In this document: positions 1 through 7,532 of the stretch, one piece after another
How positions within the stretch are numbered: the first letter of the stretch is position 1
Layout of the letters: every line of letters begins with the position of its first letter
Origin: an uncultured Shimia sp.
GTDB taxonomy: Bacteria > Pseudomonadota > Alphaproteobacteria > Rhodobacterales > Rhodobacteraceae
NCBI RefSeq assembly: GCF_913054185.1
Contig: NZ_CAJXIV010000029.1
Coordinates: forward strand, 1-39,739
DNA: 39,739 nucleotides
Direction of reading: 5' to 3'
Made by a program: the position numbers and the translations under genes
The notes under the pieces: model-generated
Told to the model about the DNA's origin: nothing
What the model saw: the letters and a program-made list of their open reading frames with translations, nothing else
Databases searched by the model: none

Positions 1-209
1 ATGATCACGACGATAACGATGATGACGACGACGATGATGATGATCATGACGACGAAAACGAAGAAGACGATAACGAAGAAGACGAAAGCGATGATCACGG
101 CAGTGATGACGATGACGATGATGATGACGAAGACGATGATGATGACGAAGATGACGACGACGATGATGACGATGATGATGCCGAAGACGACGAAGAAGAT
201 GACGACTAA
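1..209 (+). CDS. C-terminal end of an Asp/Glu-rich protein (partial, start outside window)
   Basis: Reading frame 3 is open from the first base to TAA at 207-209 and encodes about 69 residues, nearly all Asp or Glu with scattered Asn, His, Gly and Ser. This is the same composition as the tail of the next gene, so I read it as the end of a paralogous or analogous acidic-tail protein whose folded domain lies left of the window. The other frames give Met/Thr-rich translations that are shadows of the GAY codons. Such tails can bind divalent cations, but nothing here proves that. The repetitive GAC/GAT tract is also prone to slippage, so its length may vary between strains. Confidence 0.7.
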   Translation, partial: DHDDNDDDDDDDDDHDDENEEDDNEEDESDDHGSDDDDDDDDEDDDDDEDDDDDDDDDDAEDDEEDDD

Positions 210-241
210 AACCGGGCTTTTGGTCTGATTGCGGCGTGATT

Positions 242-323
242 GTTATGGGACTTCGTGATAGAGAATTAAGAGGGACCATAACCGCAACCCACCGGCGCTG
301 GCTTTGGTTGGCGCCGGTTTTTG
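242..323 (+). promoter_or_regulatory. Structured leader with terminator-like hairpin before the second acidic-tail gene
   Basis: A 7-bp inverted repeat (242-248 with 276-282) is followed by a GC-rich hairpin with 8-bp arms (291-298 and 311-318, 12-base loop) and a T-run at 318-322. The T-run ends only 14 bases before the ATG at 337. It can serve as terminator of the upstream gene. If transcription of the second gene starts upstream of it, it would also act as an attenuator. A weak promoter-like pair (TTGTTA at 240-245, GAATTA at 263-268) lies in front. Confidence 0.5.
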
Positions 324-336
324 TTGGATTAAATGC

Positions 337-846
337 ATGAAAAAATTGGTCAAAACGCTTTCCGTGCTTGCTGTGGTGAGCACTTGCCTGGCCACTCCAG
401 CCCTGGCGGATGGCCGTGTGGACGCGATCACACGCCAACTTTCTGATCAGGGCTTTGGCCAGATCAAGGTGTCTCGCACCTTTCTTGGGCGTGTGCGGGT
501 TGAGGCGCTGCGTGAAGGGCGGGAACGGGAGATTATTTTCAATCCACGGACCGGCGAAATTCTGCGAGATTACTGGGATGAAGACTCCACTGGCAGCGGT
601 GGCTGGCTGCTGGGCGGGGGCATGCGCGAAGAAGGCGACAAAGAAGATCGCGCGGAGAACCGGCGGGACAGAGAAGAAGATGACCGCGACGACGATCATG
701 ACGATGATGATGACGAGGATCGCGACGATGGCGACGACCGTGATGATGACGACCACGGCGGCGATGACGATGATAACGACGACGATGACGATAACGACGA
801 TGATGACGACGGCGACGATGACGATGATGATGATGATGATGACTAA
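337..846 (+). CDS. Secreted PepSY-like protein with long poly-Asp tail
   Basis: The ATG at 337 gives a 169-residue protein with a Sec signal peptide (MKKLVKT, then a hydrophobic stretch ending ATPALA-DG around residue 25). An in-frame upstream TTG at 304 would put extra residues before the signal and lies inside a hairpin, so I reject it. Residues about 26-80 resemble a PepSY-like domain (a VDAITRQL helix, then a strand pair ending in GEILRDYW). From about residue 95 the protein becomes acidic and the last 60 or so residues are almost pure Asp. After export the tail would sit in the periplasm or outside the cell. Cation binding is a reasonable guess, not shown. A LuxR-type regulator follows 36 bases downstream and may be co-transcribed. 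Confidence 0.75.
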   Translation: MKKLVKTLSVLAVVSTCLATPALADGRVDAITRQLSDQGFGQIKVSRTFLGRVRVEALREGREREIIFNPRTGEILRDYWDEDSTGSGGWLLGGGMREEGDKEDRAENRRDREEDDRDDDHDDDDDEDRDDGDDRDDDDHGGDDDDNDDDDDNDDDDDGDDDDDDDDDD

Positions 847-882
847 AATTCGTGGTCGTGCCGTACTCATGAGGTCGGCTGC

Positions 883-1374
883 GTGAACCGGCCGTTTCTT
901 CTTTTTGCGTTGGTGGCCTTGCAGGGGGCTTGTGCGTTTTTCTTTGTTGCGGACATCACGCTGACAGTTGTTGGGGCGCGGTCGTCTCCAATAAGTTGGC
1001 AAACCCGTGAGTTACTGGAAATTGGCGCCGCTTTGGGGCTGTTGCTGGGTGTTGTTCTGGGCTGGCTGGCGCTGCGGCGGACACTGGCGCAGAAGGCACA
1101 GGTGGAGGAAAGTCTACGTGGGGTTCAGAGTGCGTTTCGGGAGCATCTGGAGGCGACGTTTCAGGCGTGGTCGCTGACGCCGGCGGAGCGGGACGTGGCG
1201 TTGTTCACCATAAAAGGTATGTCGATTCAGGAGATTGCGGCGTTGCGCAACACATCTGACGGCACCGTGAAAGCTCAAAGCAATGCGATTTACCGCAAAG
1301 CAGGGGTCAGCGGACGAACACAGCTTCTTAGCTTGTTTTTGGAAGACCTGTTGGCGGAAGATGTCGACGGTTAG
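883..1374 (+). CDS. Membrane-anchored LuxR-type HTH transcriptional regulator
   Basis: A 163-residue protein from a GTG start, with a GAGGT ribosome-binding sequence at 871-875. Two hydrophobic segments (about residues 4-24 and 43-64) are followed by a polar, coiled-coil-like linker and a C-terminal LuxR/GerE DNA-binding domain (about 96-160, with SLTPAERDVALFTIKGMS, then IAALRNTSDGTVKAQSNAIY). There is no receiver domain, so it is not a standard response regulator. The architecture suggests that an envelope signal is passed through the membrane segments to DNA. Its position right after two acidic-tail genes suggests it regulates or senses them. That link is inference from gene order only. 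Confidence 0.75.
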   Translation: MNRPFLLFALVALQGACAFFFVADITLTVVGARSSPISWQTRELLEIGAALGLLLGVVLGWLALRRTLAQKAQVEESLRGVQSAFREHLEATFQAWSLTPAERDVALFTIKGMSIQEIAALRNTSDGTVKAQSNAIYRKAGVSGRTQLLSLFLEDLLAEDVDG

Positions 1375-1395
1375 TGTGTTGATCAGAGGCGCGGA

Positions 1396-1779
1396 TCAGC
1401 TGGTTTGGCTGACATCGTGCTCTTGCAAGACCCGCAAGGGCACAATGTCCAAAGCGCGCATATGGGTTGCGGCAAGGTTGACTTTGGGAGCGCAGCCTTC
1501 GTCGTGGGCCTGCAGGAAGCGAGCGGCGCAGAGGCACCAGGAATCCCCCGATTTCAGGCCAACAAAATTGAAGTTTGGCCGTGGAGTTGAGAGATCGTTG
1601 CCAACATATTTGGAGTAAGCGAGAAATTCGGCGGTCATGACGGCGCAGACGGTGTGGCTGCCTTGGTCCTGATCACAGGTGTTGCAGGCCCCGTCGCGGA
1701 AAAAACCGGTCAAAGGTTCGGTGGAACAAGAGGCGAGCGTGCCGCCCAGAACATTCACAGAGCTGTCTTTTTCTACCAT
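1396..1779 (-). CDS. DUF2237 family protein
   Basis: Starting at the ATG at 1779 the protein has 127 residues and matches the DUF2237 family along its length: NVLGG near the start, LTGFFRDGACNT, SHTVCAVMT, FLAYSKYVGNDLSTP, then GDSWCLCAARF and a C-terminal ALDIVPL. The conserved cysteines in DGACNTC and WCLCAAR are present. No function is established for the family as far as I know. A frame extension to 1815 adds 12 residues before the family start and is probably untranslated. The gene is convergent with the LuxR-type gene and divergent from the FAD oxidoreductase. Confidence 0.8.
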   Translation of the reverse strand: MVEKDSSVNVLGGTLASCSTEPLTGFFRDGACNTCDQDQGSHTVCAVMTAEFLAYSKYVGNDLSTPRPNFNFVGLKSGDSWCLCAARFLQAHDEGCAPKVNLAATHMRALDIVPLRVLQEHDVSQTS

Positions 1780-1904
1780 GTCCCGACTTTGGCATAGGGC
1801 GATTGCAGCAAGCAACGGTGTTGACGTCGTGATGGACCGGAAAAACTTAAATGGCCATTCAGGTTTGGATTGACCCCTCGCGGTGCGCAGCTAAGCATGG
1901 GCGC

Positions 1905-3269
1905 ATGAAACAGATTCTTGAACCCGCCCGCCAGATTGATGTGATCCACGAAACCGAGGTGTTGGTTGTGGGCTCCGGTCCCGGTGGCTTGTCAGCGGCT
2001 TTGGCGGCTGCAAGGGCGGGCGTGGAGGTTACGCTGGTGGAGCGGTTTGGCTGTTTTGGCGGCAGCATCACCACCGTGGGTGTGGAAGGTATGCATTGGT
2101 ATCGGCACGAGCAAACCGTGGAAAGCATGGGTATTCCCAAGGAGTTTGAGGACGCCGCCAAAGAGGCAGGCGCGGCAGTGCCGGAGAGTCAGTCGCTGAG
2201 CTATGAAATCGACAGTGAAGGGTTCAAACTGGTGGCCGATCACATGGTGGAGAAAGCGGGCATTCACCCGATGTTGCACCGGGCTTTTGTGGCGCCGATC
2301 ATGGACGGGGATGAAATCAAAGGCATCATCACGGAATCTAAGGCGGGACGCGAAGCCATATTGGCGAAAGTGGTGATAGATGCCACGGGTGATGCGGATA
2401 TTGCGCATCGGGCAGGTGTGCCGTGTCAGATGGCCCCGCGTGAGGATCTGATGGCGGCCTCGGTGATGTTTCATCTCGCTGGCGTGGATAAAAAGGCCTT
2501 TATGGAAGGTGTGAAAGCCGATCCACAGACCTATGCGGATTGGGGTGGAGGCGGCGAGTGGAACATCGAGACCTCTGGCAAAGAGGATGAGATGTTCTCA
2601 CCGTTTCTGCACAAGCCGTTTGCGCAGGCCATCAAGGCCGGGCTGATCCCGCCACATCTCAACACAATTGCGGGCACCTGGGGTGCGGTGCATGACAGTG
2701 GCGAGATGACCTATATGAACCTTGTGCATCTGGCGGGGATAGACGGCACCGATCCGGACAGTTTGACCGCGGGGGAAATCGAGGGCCGCAAGCAGGCGAT
2801 GCTGGCGATTGAGGCGCTCAAACACTTCATGCCGGGTTGCGAGAATGCGCGCTTGCGGAACTTTGGCATGAGCCTGGGCATTCGCGATACGCGCAAGGTG
2901 GATACGGCCTACCGCATGACCGAGATGGATGTGCGCGAGCAGGGGCGGTTTGAGGACAGTATCGGGATTTTCCCTGAGTTTATTGACGGCTACGGCATTC
3001 TGATCCTGCCCACCACGGGGCGGTATTTTGAGGTGCCATATCGTAATCTGCTGCCTCAGGGCGTGAAGAACCTGCTGGTGTCTGGGCGTGCCACGGCGGG
3101 GCACAAGGTGGCCCATGCGGCGACGCGCAATATGGCGTGCTGTGCTGTGATCGGGCAGGGGGCTGGCGTGGCGGCGGCGTTGAGTGTGCAGCAAGGACGG
3201 GCGCTGGATACTCTGAATATCGCGGATATCCAGAGTGAGTTGGTCCGGCAGGGCGCGCGGGTGCATTAG
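1905..3269 (+). CDS. FAD-dependent oxidoreductase (FAD_oxidored type)
   Basis: A 454-residue soluble flavoprotein. The N-terminus has a Rossmann dinucleotide-binding fold (VLVVGSGPGGLSAALAAARAG, ending in a VTLVER acidic strand), followed by an FGCFGG segment common in the FAD-dependent oxidoreductase family. The second FAD motif is VVIDATGDADIAHRAG. The C-terminal ISGRATAGHKVAHAATRNM-like segment (VSGRATAGHK in this protein) contacts FAD in relatives. I chose the ATG at 1905 because the upstream in-frame extension from 1851 does not resemble the family. Substrate unknown. The gene stands alone, with no pathway partner beside it. Confidence 0.8.
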   Translation: MKQILEPARQIDVIHETEVLVVGSGPGGLSAALAAARAGVEVTLVERFGCFGGSITTVGVEGMHWYRHEQTVESMGIPKEFEDAAKEAGAAVPESQSLSYEIDSEGFKLVADHMVEKAGIHPMLHRAFVAPIMDGDEIKGIITESKAGREAILAKVVIDATGDADIAHRAGVPCQMAPREDLMAASVMFHLAGVDKKAFMEGVKADPQTYADWGGGGEWNIETSGKEDEMFSPFLHKPFAQAIKAGLIPPHLNTIAGTWGAVHDSGEMTYMNLVHLAGIDGTDPDSLTAGEIEGRKQAMLAIEALKHFMPGCENARLRNFGMSLGIRDTRKVDTAYRMTEMDVREQGRFEDSIGIFPEFIDGYGILILPTTGRYFEVPYRNLLPQGVKNLLVSGRATAGHKVAHAATRNMACCAVIGQGAGVAAALSVQQGRALDTLNIADIQSELVRQGARVH

Positions 3270-3376
3270 GCGATTGATCGCGTTGCAAACTGGTTTTTAG
3301 CCACACTCGGGTCGTGAACATTGCAAAGTGATGGATTTTGTGATCCGCTGCATCTTATTTGATCGTGGGGTGTTTT

Positions 3377-5032
3377 TTGAAGGTACAAATTGCGTTTCAG
3401 GGCGGCGGTGCGCGTTTTGTGGACATGTTGCCCGTTGTGTCCGTTCTTCGAGAGTTGGAAGAAAGTGGGATCATCGAGATTACAAGAGTATCTGGAAGCT
3501 CGGCAGGCGCAATTTGTGCGAGTTTGTTGGCGATTCAGGCTGATATTGGCGGACTGCGGGCCTTTGCCAAAAAGAACGGCGAACAATTGCTTCTCGAGAC
3601 CTCTTCGCATTTTTCGAGGGAGACGTCGACAAAAGTACAGAATGCGGTTGCTGTTTCGCAAATAGCGTTGGGGTGGCCGTTGGTGAAGCCGACCAAATTC
3701 CGGAAGTTCATTGCTACCCTTTTTGCAAAGAGTGTTGAAGATTTTTCGGATGATCCCGATTTTTGGGAAACGCTAAATAACTCTTCTCAGCGCGCCAAAT
3801 TGTATGTTTCGGTGGCCGACCTAGGCAAAGGTGCTGGAGAATTCGTCGAAGATGGGGATTTGGTCGATGCCGTGGTAAATTCTTGTGCCTTTCCCTTTGC
3901 TGTCAAAAACTATCGTCAGTTGCGTGAGAATCAATTGATTGATGGGGGGCTGACCGAAAACCTGCCCACTAGTGCATTTATGGACAGCAACGAGGAGGGG
4001 CAGAAGATAATGGTCTGTCCTAAAGACAGATCCAGCGCTTCATCGTTGCCCAGAAACCCAATTTCATTCGCAAGTCGGTTGTTTTCTACCGCGATCAACA
4101 ACCAGGTTGTTCGGGCCAAAATGGAAGATGGAGATTCCTTGGTAATTGATGTCGAAAGTGAAATCGAAATCCATGAAGTTCACAAAGGCTTTGCAAATCT
4201 CGTGAATGATGATTGGTGGGAGAGACGGAGGGAACGTTATCGGCAACGCCTCTCCGAATTTCTTGATATGACTCCGAAGGATGCGACATCTTCTGCCGTT
4301 CTAACCACTTCGCCAACGGCACCGTATTTCCGCAAAAACTTGTTTAAGATCTACGAAAATTTGTTTTCGCAACAGTCATATGAGCTTGAAAGGCTGGTGC
4401 ATGTGGTTAGAGCCGATTGTTTGAACCAATCAGTCCGCGGCGTCCGTTCTTATGACCGCGTGGAGAGAGAAGCGGTTCTGAAGATTGGCGCAGATGGGTT
4501 GGCGTGTTTCCGTAGTTTTGCTCCTAAATACAAAGGCGTACAGGTGCCAACAATTTTTCACGCAACTTTGCTGGGGGAGGAAAAAGAGGAGGATGAACCT
4601 CTATCTGTTATTCCCATTCCGGTGGACACTCCTGACGAAGCGTTTGGGTCACCTGGCGTAACAATGCTGTTCTTCGAAGGTAAGAGACCGGACGATCTGG
4701 CGGGGCGCCGATTGCGGATTCGATCCGTTAATCATCATGAAATTGGTGTAAGTGAACTATTAGAGAAGAATTGCGACTACGTGAATTTTCAGCATCGGCA
4801 CCATGTTGTTGCAAAAGAGGCCGCCATCTTGCTATTATATCCGTCCAACTTTGGCCAAATTGACGCTCTAGCGTCAAGAAAATCTGAAGTTGAGGGGTGT
4901 ACTGTTGTTGAGCCACAAGCGTTGGCGGACTGGCGTATTAACAAGCCCTCAGAATTTGAGATGATCGGGCGAGTATTCGCTAACCTCGAGCCGCAAAAGA
5001 AGTTCCAAGTCGACTTTATTAAGCGGTCTTGA
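3377..5032 (+). CDS. Patatin-like phospholipase with unrecognised C-terminal domain
   Basis: The N-terminal 250 or so residues are a patatin-like acyl hydrolase. They contain an oxyanion-hole motif (FQGGGAR, about residues 6-12), a G-x-S-x-G nucleophile elbow (GSSAG, predicted Ser42) and the catalytic Asp in IDGG (predicted Asp189), so both members of the Ser-Asp dyad are present. The remaining 250 or so residues match nothing I recognise. No signal peptide or transmembrane segment is visible. I prefer the TTG at 3377, with GTGGGG upstream, because patatins usually start just before the glycine loop. A longer start at 3359 is possible. The gene is more AT-rich with different codon use than its neighbours, suggesting transfer. 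Stand-alone patatins can be lipases or effectors of anti-phage systems, but no sensor gene is adjacent. Confidence 0.8.
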   Translation: MKVQIAFQGGGARFVDMLPVVSVLRELEESGIIEITRVSGSSAGAICASLLAIQADIGGLRAFAKKNGEQLLLETSSHFSRETSTKVQNAVAVSQIALGWPLVKPTKFRKFIATLFAKSVEDFSDDPDFWETLNNSSQRAKLYVSVADLGKGAGEFVEDGDLVDAVVNSCAFPFAVKNYRQLRENQLIDGGLTENLPTSAFMDSNEEGQKIMVCPKDRSSASSLPRNPISFASRLFSTAINNQVVRAKMEDGDSLVIDVESEIEIHEVHKGFANLVNDDWWERRRERYRQRLSEFLDMTPKDATSSAVLTTSPTAPYFRKNLFKIYENLFSQQSYELERLVHVVRADCLNQSVRGVRSYDRVEREAVLKIGADGLACFRSFAPKYKGVQVPTIFHATLLGEEKEEDEPLSVIPIPVDTPDEAFGSPGVTMLFFEGKRPDDLAGRRLRIRSVNHHEIGVSELLEKNCDYVNFQHRHHVVAKEAAILLLYPSNFGQIDALASRKSEVEGCTVVEPQALADWRINKPSEFEMIGRVFANLEPQKKFQVDFIKRS

Positions 5033-5043
5033 TACTATGTAAG

Positions 5044-5061
5044 GGCACAAAATGTTGTGCC
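5044..5061 (+). repeat. Perfect hairpin after the patatin gene
   Basis: Arms GGCACAA and TTGTGCC (5044-5050 and 5055-5061) surround a 4-base loop 11 bases after the patatin stop codon. There is no T-run, so it is more likely an mRNA 3'-end structure than a terminator. Confidence 0.4.
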
Positions 5062-5082
5062 GAGTAGAAAAATGGAGGCAAC

Positions 5083-5115
5083 ATGCGCATTGGCATTGAC
5101 GACGTCGCATTGTGA
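5083..5115 (+). other. Possible 10-codon ORF with a strong ribosome-binding site
   Basis: A GGAGG sequence precedes an ATG at 5083 that opens a 10-residue frame, MRIGIDDVAL, closed by TGA at 5113-5115. A strong terminator follows 14 bases later. There is no gene for it to lead into on this strand, so it may be chance, a remnant of a deleted gene, or a true short peptide. Confidence 0.25.
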
Positions 5116-5129
5116 ACCATAAAAAACTG

Positions 5130-5163
5130 AAGGAGGCGCTCGAGGTGGCGCCTCCTTCGTTTT
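5130..5163 (+). terminator. Bidirectional intrinsic terminator
   Basis: A perfect 10-bp stem (5130-5139 and 5148-5157) with an 8-base loop is followed by CGTTTT on the plus strand. On the minus strand the same stem is followed by CAGTTTTTT. It can therefore end transcripts of the patatin gene (plus) and of the serine hydrolase (minus). Confidence 0.8.
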
Positions 5164-5256
5164 AAGAACCGAGAAATACTATAGGATTGCTGGTAAGGAC
5201 GGTCGTTGGATTAGGCCTGTCTCGCAGCATCGGTTATGCGAATCGGTTGCGTATTG

Positions 5257-6423
5257 TTAGCCGCCCGCTGTTTCAGCGATTTTGCGGAAGAGGGCGATGT
5301 TGCCATCAGTCACGCCGCTGTCCTTGAACTTGCGGTCGGCGGAGTTCACCGCGATCACCACACCGTGGGGGCGGTTGATATAGATGTATTGGCCGTAAAC
5401 TCCGATGCCGAAGAACTCGCCCTCGCGCGGGTCTTTGGGCATCCACCATTGGTAGCCGTAGTGCAGCTTGCCTTCCTTGGTGTTGGCGCTGGGCACTGTG
5501 GCAGCGGCGAGCCAATCCGCAGGGACCACTTGGGTGCCGTTGTATGCGCCGTTTTGCAGGATCATCTGGCCAAAGCGGGAATAATCCCGCGTGCGGATGT
5601 TGAGGCCGCCAAGCACAAAGGCCACGCCTTCGCCATCGGTGACATAAAGCGGGCTTTGCTCATACCCCAGTTTGGAGATGATCTTTTCGGACAGCAAATC
5701 GGGGATCGACCGGCCTGTCGCACCACGTATGACCATGCCCAACACATGGGTGTCGATGGACACGTATTGGAACTGTTTGCCGGGTTCCACGAAGGTTTCC
5801 GTTAGACCTGCGGCAAAGCCGTCCATCGTGCCGCCCATGGCAAGGACGCGGCCCATGCGATTGATATCGCTGTTGAAATCCAGATAGTCCTCGTCAAAGG
5901 TCACACCCGAAGACATTTGCAACACGTTTAACACGGTGGCGCCGTCATAAGCTGTGCCTTTGAGCAGCGGCACATAGGTGGTGACCTGTTCGTTGATGTT
6001 GATCAGGCCTTCGGAAACCACAATGCCCATCAAGGACGATAGGTAGGATTTGGCCACCGACCAGCTGATCCGCAGGTCATCCGGATTGGTGTCTTGATAG
6101 TAACTTTCGTGCACTTTTTGCCCGTCTTTGAGCACCACCATGCCGGTCACGGTGCGGTCCTTTGCCCAGGCATCAAAGCTGGCGGGCATGGTCATGTCGG
6201 TGCCGTTGGCTAGGGCGCTGACCGGGGTTTCGCCTTTGGCGATTTCCGTGGAAAGGAACAACGTGTCCATGTTGGAGAAGTTGGAGATAATCTTCTCCTC
6301 TGAAAACAAAGAATTTACCGCCAGAAGGCGGGTGATTTCCTCGCGTTTGAGTGCATAGATCGAAAGCGCGGCCAGGATCAGCATCAAAAAAATGCGGCCA
6401 AGCCATTTTCCAAAGGTGCGCAT
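5257..6423 (-). CDS. Membrane-anchored serine hydrolase, beta-lactamase (class C) superfamily
   Basis: A 388-residue protein with an N-terminal membrane anchor (about residues 8-25) and a serine beta-lactamase-like domain. The S-x-x-K motif is SVAK (predicted Ser122 and Lys125, in the segment ISWSVAKSYLSSL). A later HYGYQWW segment and the GVYGQYIYI strand fit the class C / 6-aminohexanoate-dimer hydrolase group rather than true antibiotic-degrading enzymes. The active domain probably faces the periplasm. It is the last gene of a minus-strand run behind pth and the DUF2332 gene, 71 bases away from the latter. Substrate unknown; peptidase or esterase activity are both common in this family. 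Confidence 0.8.
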   Translation of the reverse strand: MRTFGKWLGRIFLMLILAALSIYALKREEITRLLAVNSLFSEEKIISNFSNMDTLFLSTEIAKGETPVSALANGTDMTMPASFDAWAKDRTVTGMVVLKDGQKVHESYYQDTNPDDLRISWSVAKSYLSSLMGIVVSEGLININEQVTTYVPLLKGTAYDGATVLNVLQMSSGVTFDEDYLDFNSDINRMGRVLAMGGTMDGFAAGLTETFVEPGKQFQYVSIDTHVLGMVIRGATGRSIPDLLSEKIISKLGYEQSPLYVTDGEGVAFVLGGLNIRTRDYSRFGQMILQNGAYNGTQVVPADWLAAATVPSANTKEGKLHYGYQWWMPKDPREGEFFGIGVYGQYIYINRPHGVVIAVNSADRKFKDSGVTDGNIALFRKIAETAGG

Positions 6424-6494
6424 GAGTGGGGTCCCCTCCCTAATTTTGTTGGACGGAGTTGAGCATTAAGCGGTGGTGGGCAGCAACGGTGACG

Positions 6495-7532
6495 TTAGGG
6501 GAGCTTGGCAGGGACCTGCCAGTCCACCCAGCGGCCGTGGAAGTCGGCGCGGCCCAGATTGAGTGTGTGGTTGCCTGGCCAGAGGCGCAGGGTGAGCGCG
6601 GCGCCGTGGGGGTTGTCATCAGCCTCGTAAGACAGCCACGCGAGTGGGGTGTTTTCTGTGGCTTGTGCGCCGGCAGTCTCCAACAGGGTCGTGCCGTGTT
6701 TTTGGCGGTCCGGTGGAAAGTACTGCCAGGCGACGGTGGAGTAGACCATGTGCAGTTCATTGGCATCGGGTGCGGAAATACGGCCCTGTAACCAAGTGAT
6801 GGCGTCGTCTTGGTCCAGTTCAGCGGTGTTGAGCGCGATTGCGGCTTGGGTGCGGTGAAGGCGTTCTTCTTGATCAGCCCAGAGATAACTCTGCAGACGC
6901 AGGGCGTCCTCGGGATCAGCGCTGTTGAGCGGGTTGAGGTCCACCCCACGGCGGTTTGAGACCGTCAGCTCTGTACGCGGTGGGAAAGGGCCGCTCCATT
7001 TGGGAGAGAGCGTCACCGTGCTTTGCGGTCCATAGCCTTCGCCAATAGCCAGGTGAAATTGATCAAACATCAGGTTCAGACCTGCAGAAGCGCCCAATTC
7101 GGAAAGTTTGATCGGTAAGCCAAAGCGATCGGCTAGAAGATGGGCGGTGGCGATCAACACGGCAGAGCGGCGCACCTCGTTGGTTTGCGGCGCGTGGGTG
7201 ATCCAATCGGTGAGAAAGGCGCCATGTGTATGTAGGGCTTTAAGAGTGGCCTCTAGCAGAGCCTCGTTGCTGGTTTGGTTGGGCGGGTAGACAGTAGTGA
7301 GGCCCGCGTCTTTTCCTTGCAGCGCCAAAGCGTGTAGGCCGCCGGCGATGCGCAGGGGCAGGCTGTGGCCTTTGGAATCGATGTCCCCCACAAACGTGTC
7401 ACATTTTGCCGCGAGGGCCGTGTCCTTTGGCCAGTGGTCAGCCAGAAGGCGTAAGAGGCGCCCCATGAAGGGGCTTTCCAACGCCTCGCAGCTGTCCGCT
7501 TGTGACAGAAATGCAGCGCGAAGGGTGCTCAA
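6495..7532 (-). CDS. DUF2332 family protein
   Basis: A 345-residue soluble protein that matches DUF2332 over its whole length: N-terminal YPPNQTSNEA, then LSELGASAGLNLMFDQF, SNRRGVDLNPL, and the C-terminal VYSTVAWQYF region. The ELGASAGLN segment resembles the glycine-rich SAM-binding loop of class I methyltransferases, but the family has no established activity that I know of. Its ATG overlaps the pth stop region by 4 bases (7529-7532), the usual sign of translational coupling, so both are made from one mRNA. Confidence 0.8.
   Translation of the reverse strand: MSTLRAAFLSQADSCEALESPFMGRLLRLLADHWPKDTALAAKCDTFVGDIDSKGHSLPLRIAGGLHALALQGKDAGLTTVYPPNQTSNEALLEATLKALHTHGAFLTDWITHAPQTNEVRRSAVLIATAHLLADRFGLPIKLSELGASAGLNLMFDQFHLAIGEGYGPQSTVTLSPKWSGPFPPRTELTVSNRRGVDLNPLNSADPEDALRLQSYLWADQEERLHRTQAAIALNTAELDQDDAITWLQGRISAPDANELHMVYSTVAWQYFPPDRQKHGTTLLETAGAQATENTPLAWLSYEADDNPHGAALTLRLWPGNHTLNLGRADFHGRWVDWQVPAKLP

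Noticed and set aside
1..228. 75-residue Met/Thr-rich frame at the left edge
   Set aside because: It is the out-of-frame reading of GAY codons; the Asp/Glu frame is the coding one.
660..846. Possible short tandem repeat or CRISPR-like pattern
   Set aside because: The periodicity is three bases and results from Asp codons; no spacer structure.
410..886. Second long frame overlapping the PepSY-like gene
   Set aside because: Its Met/Thr-rich end and lack of domains mark it as a shadow of the poly-Asp codons.
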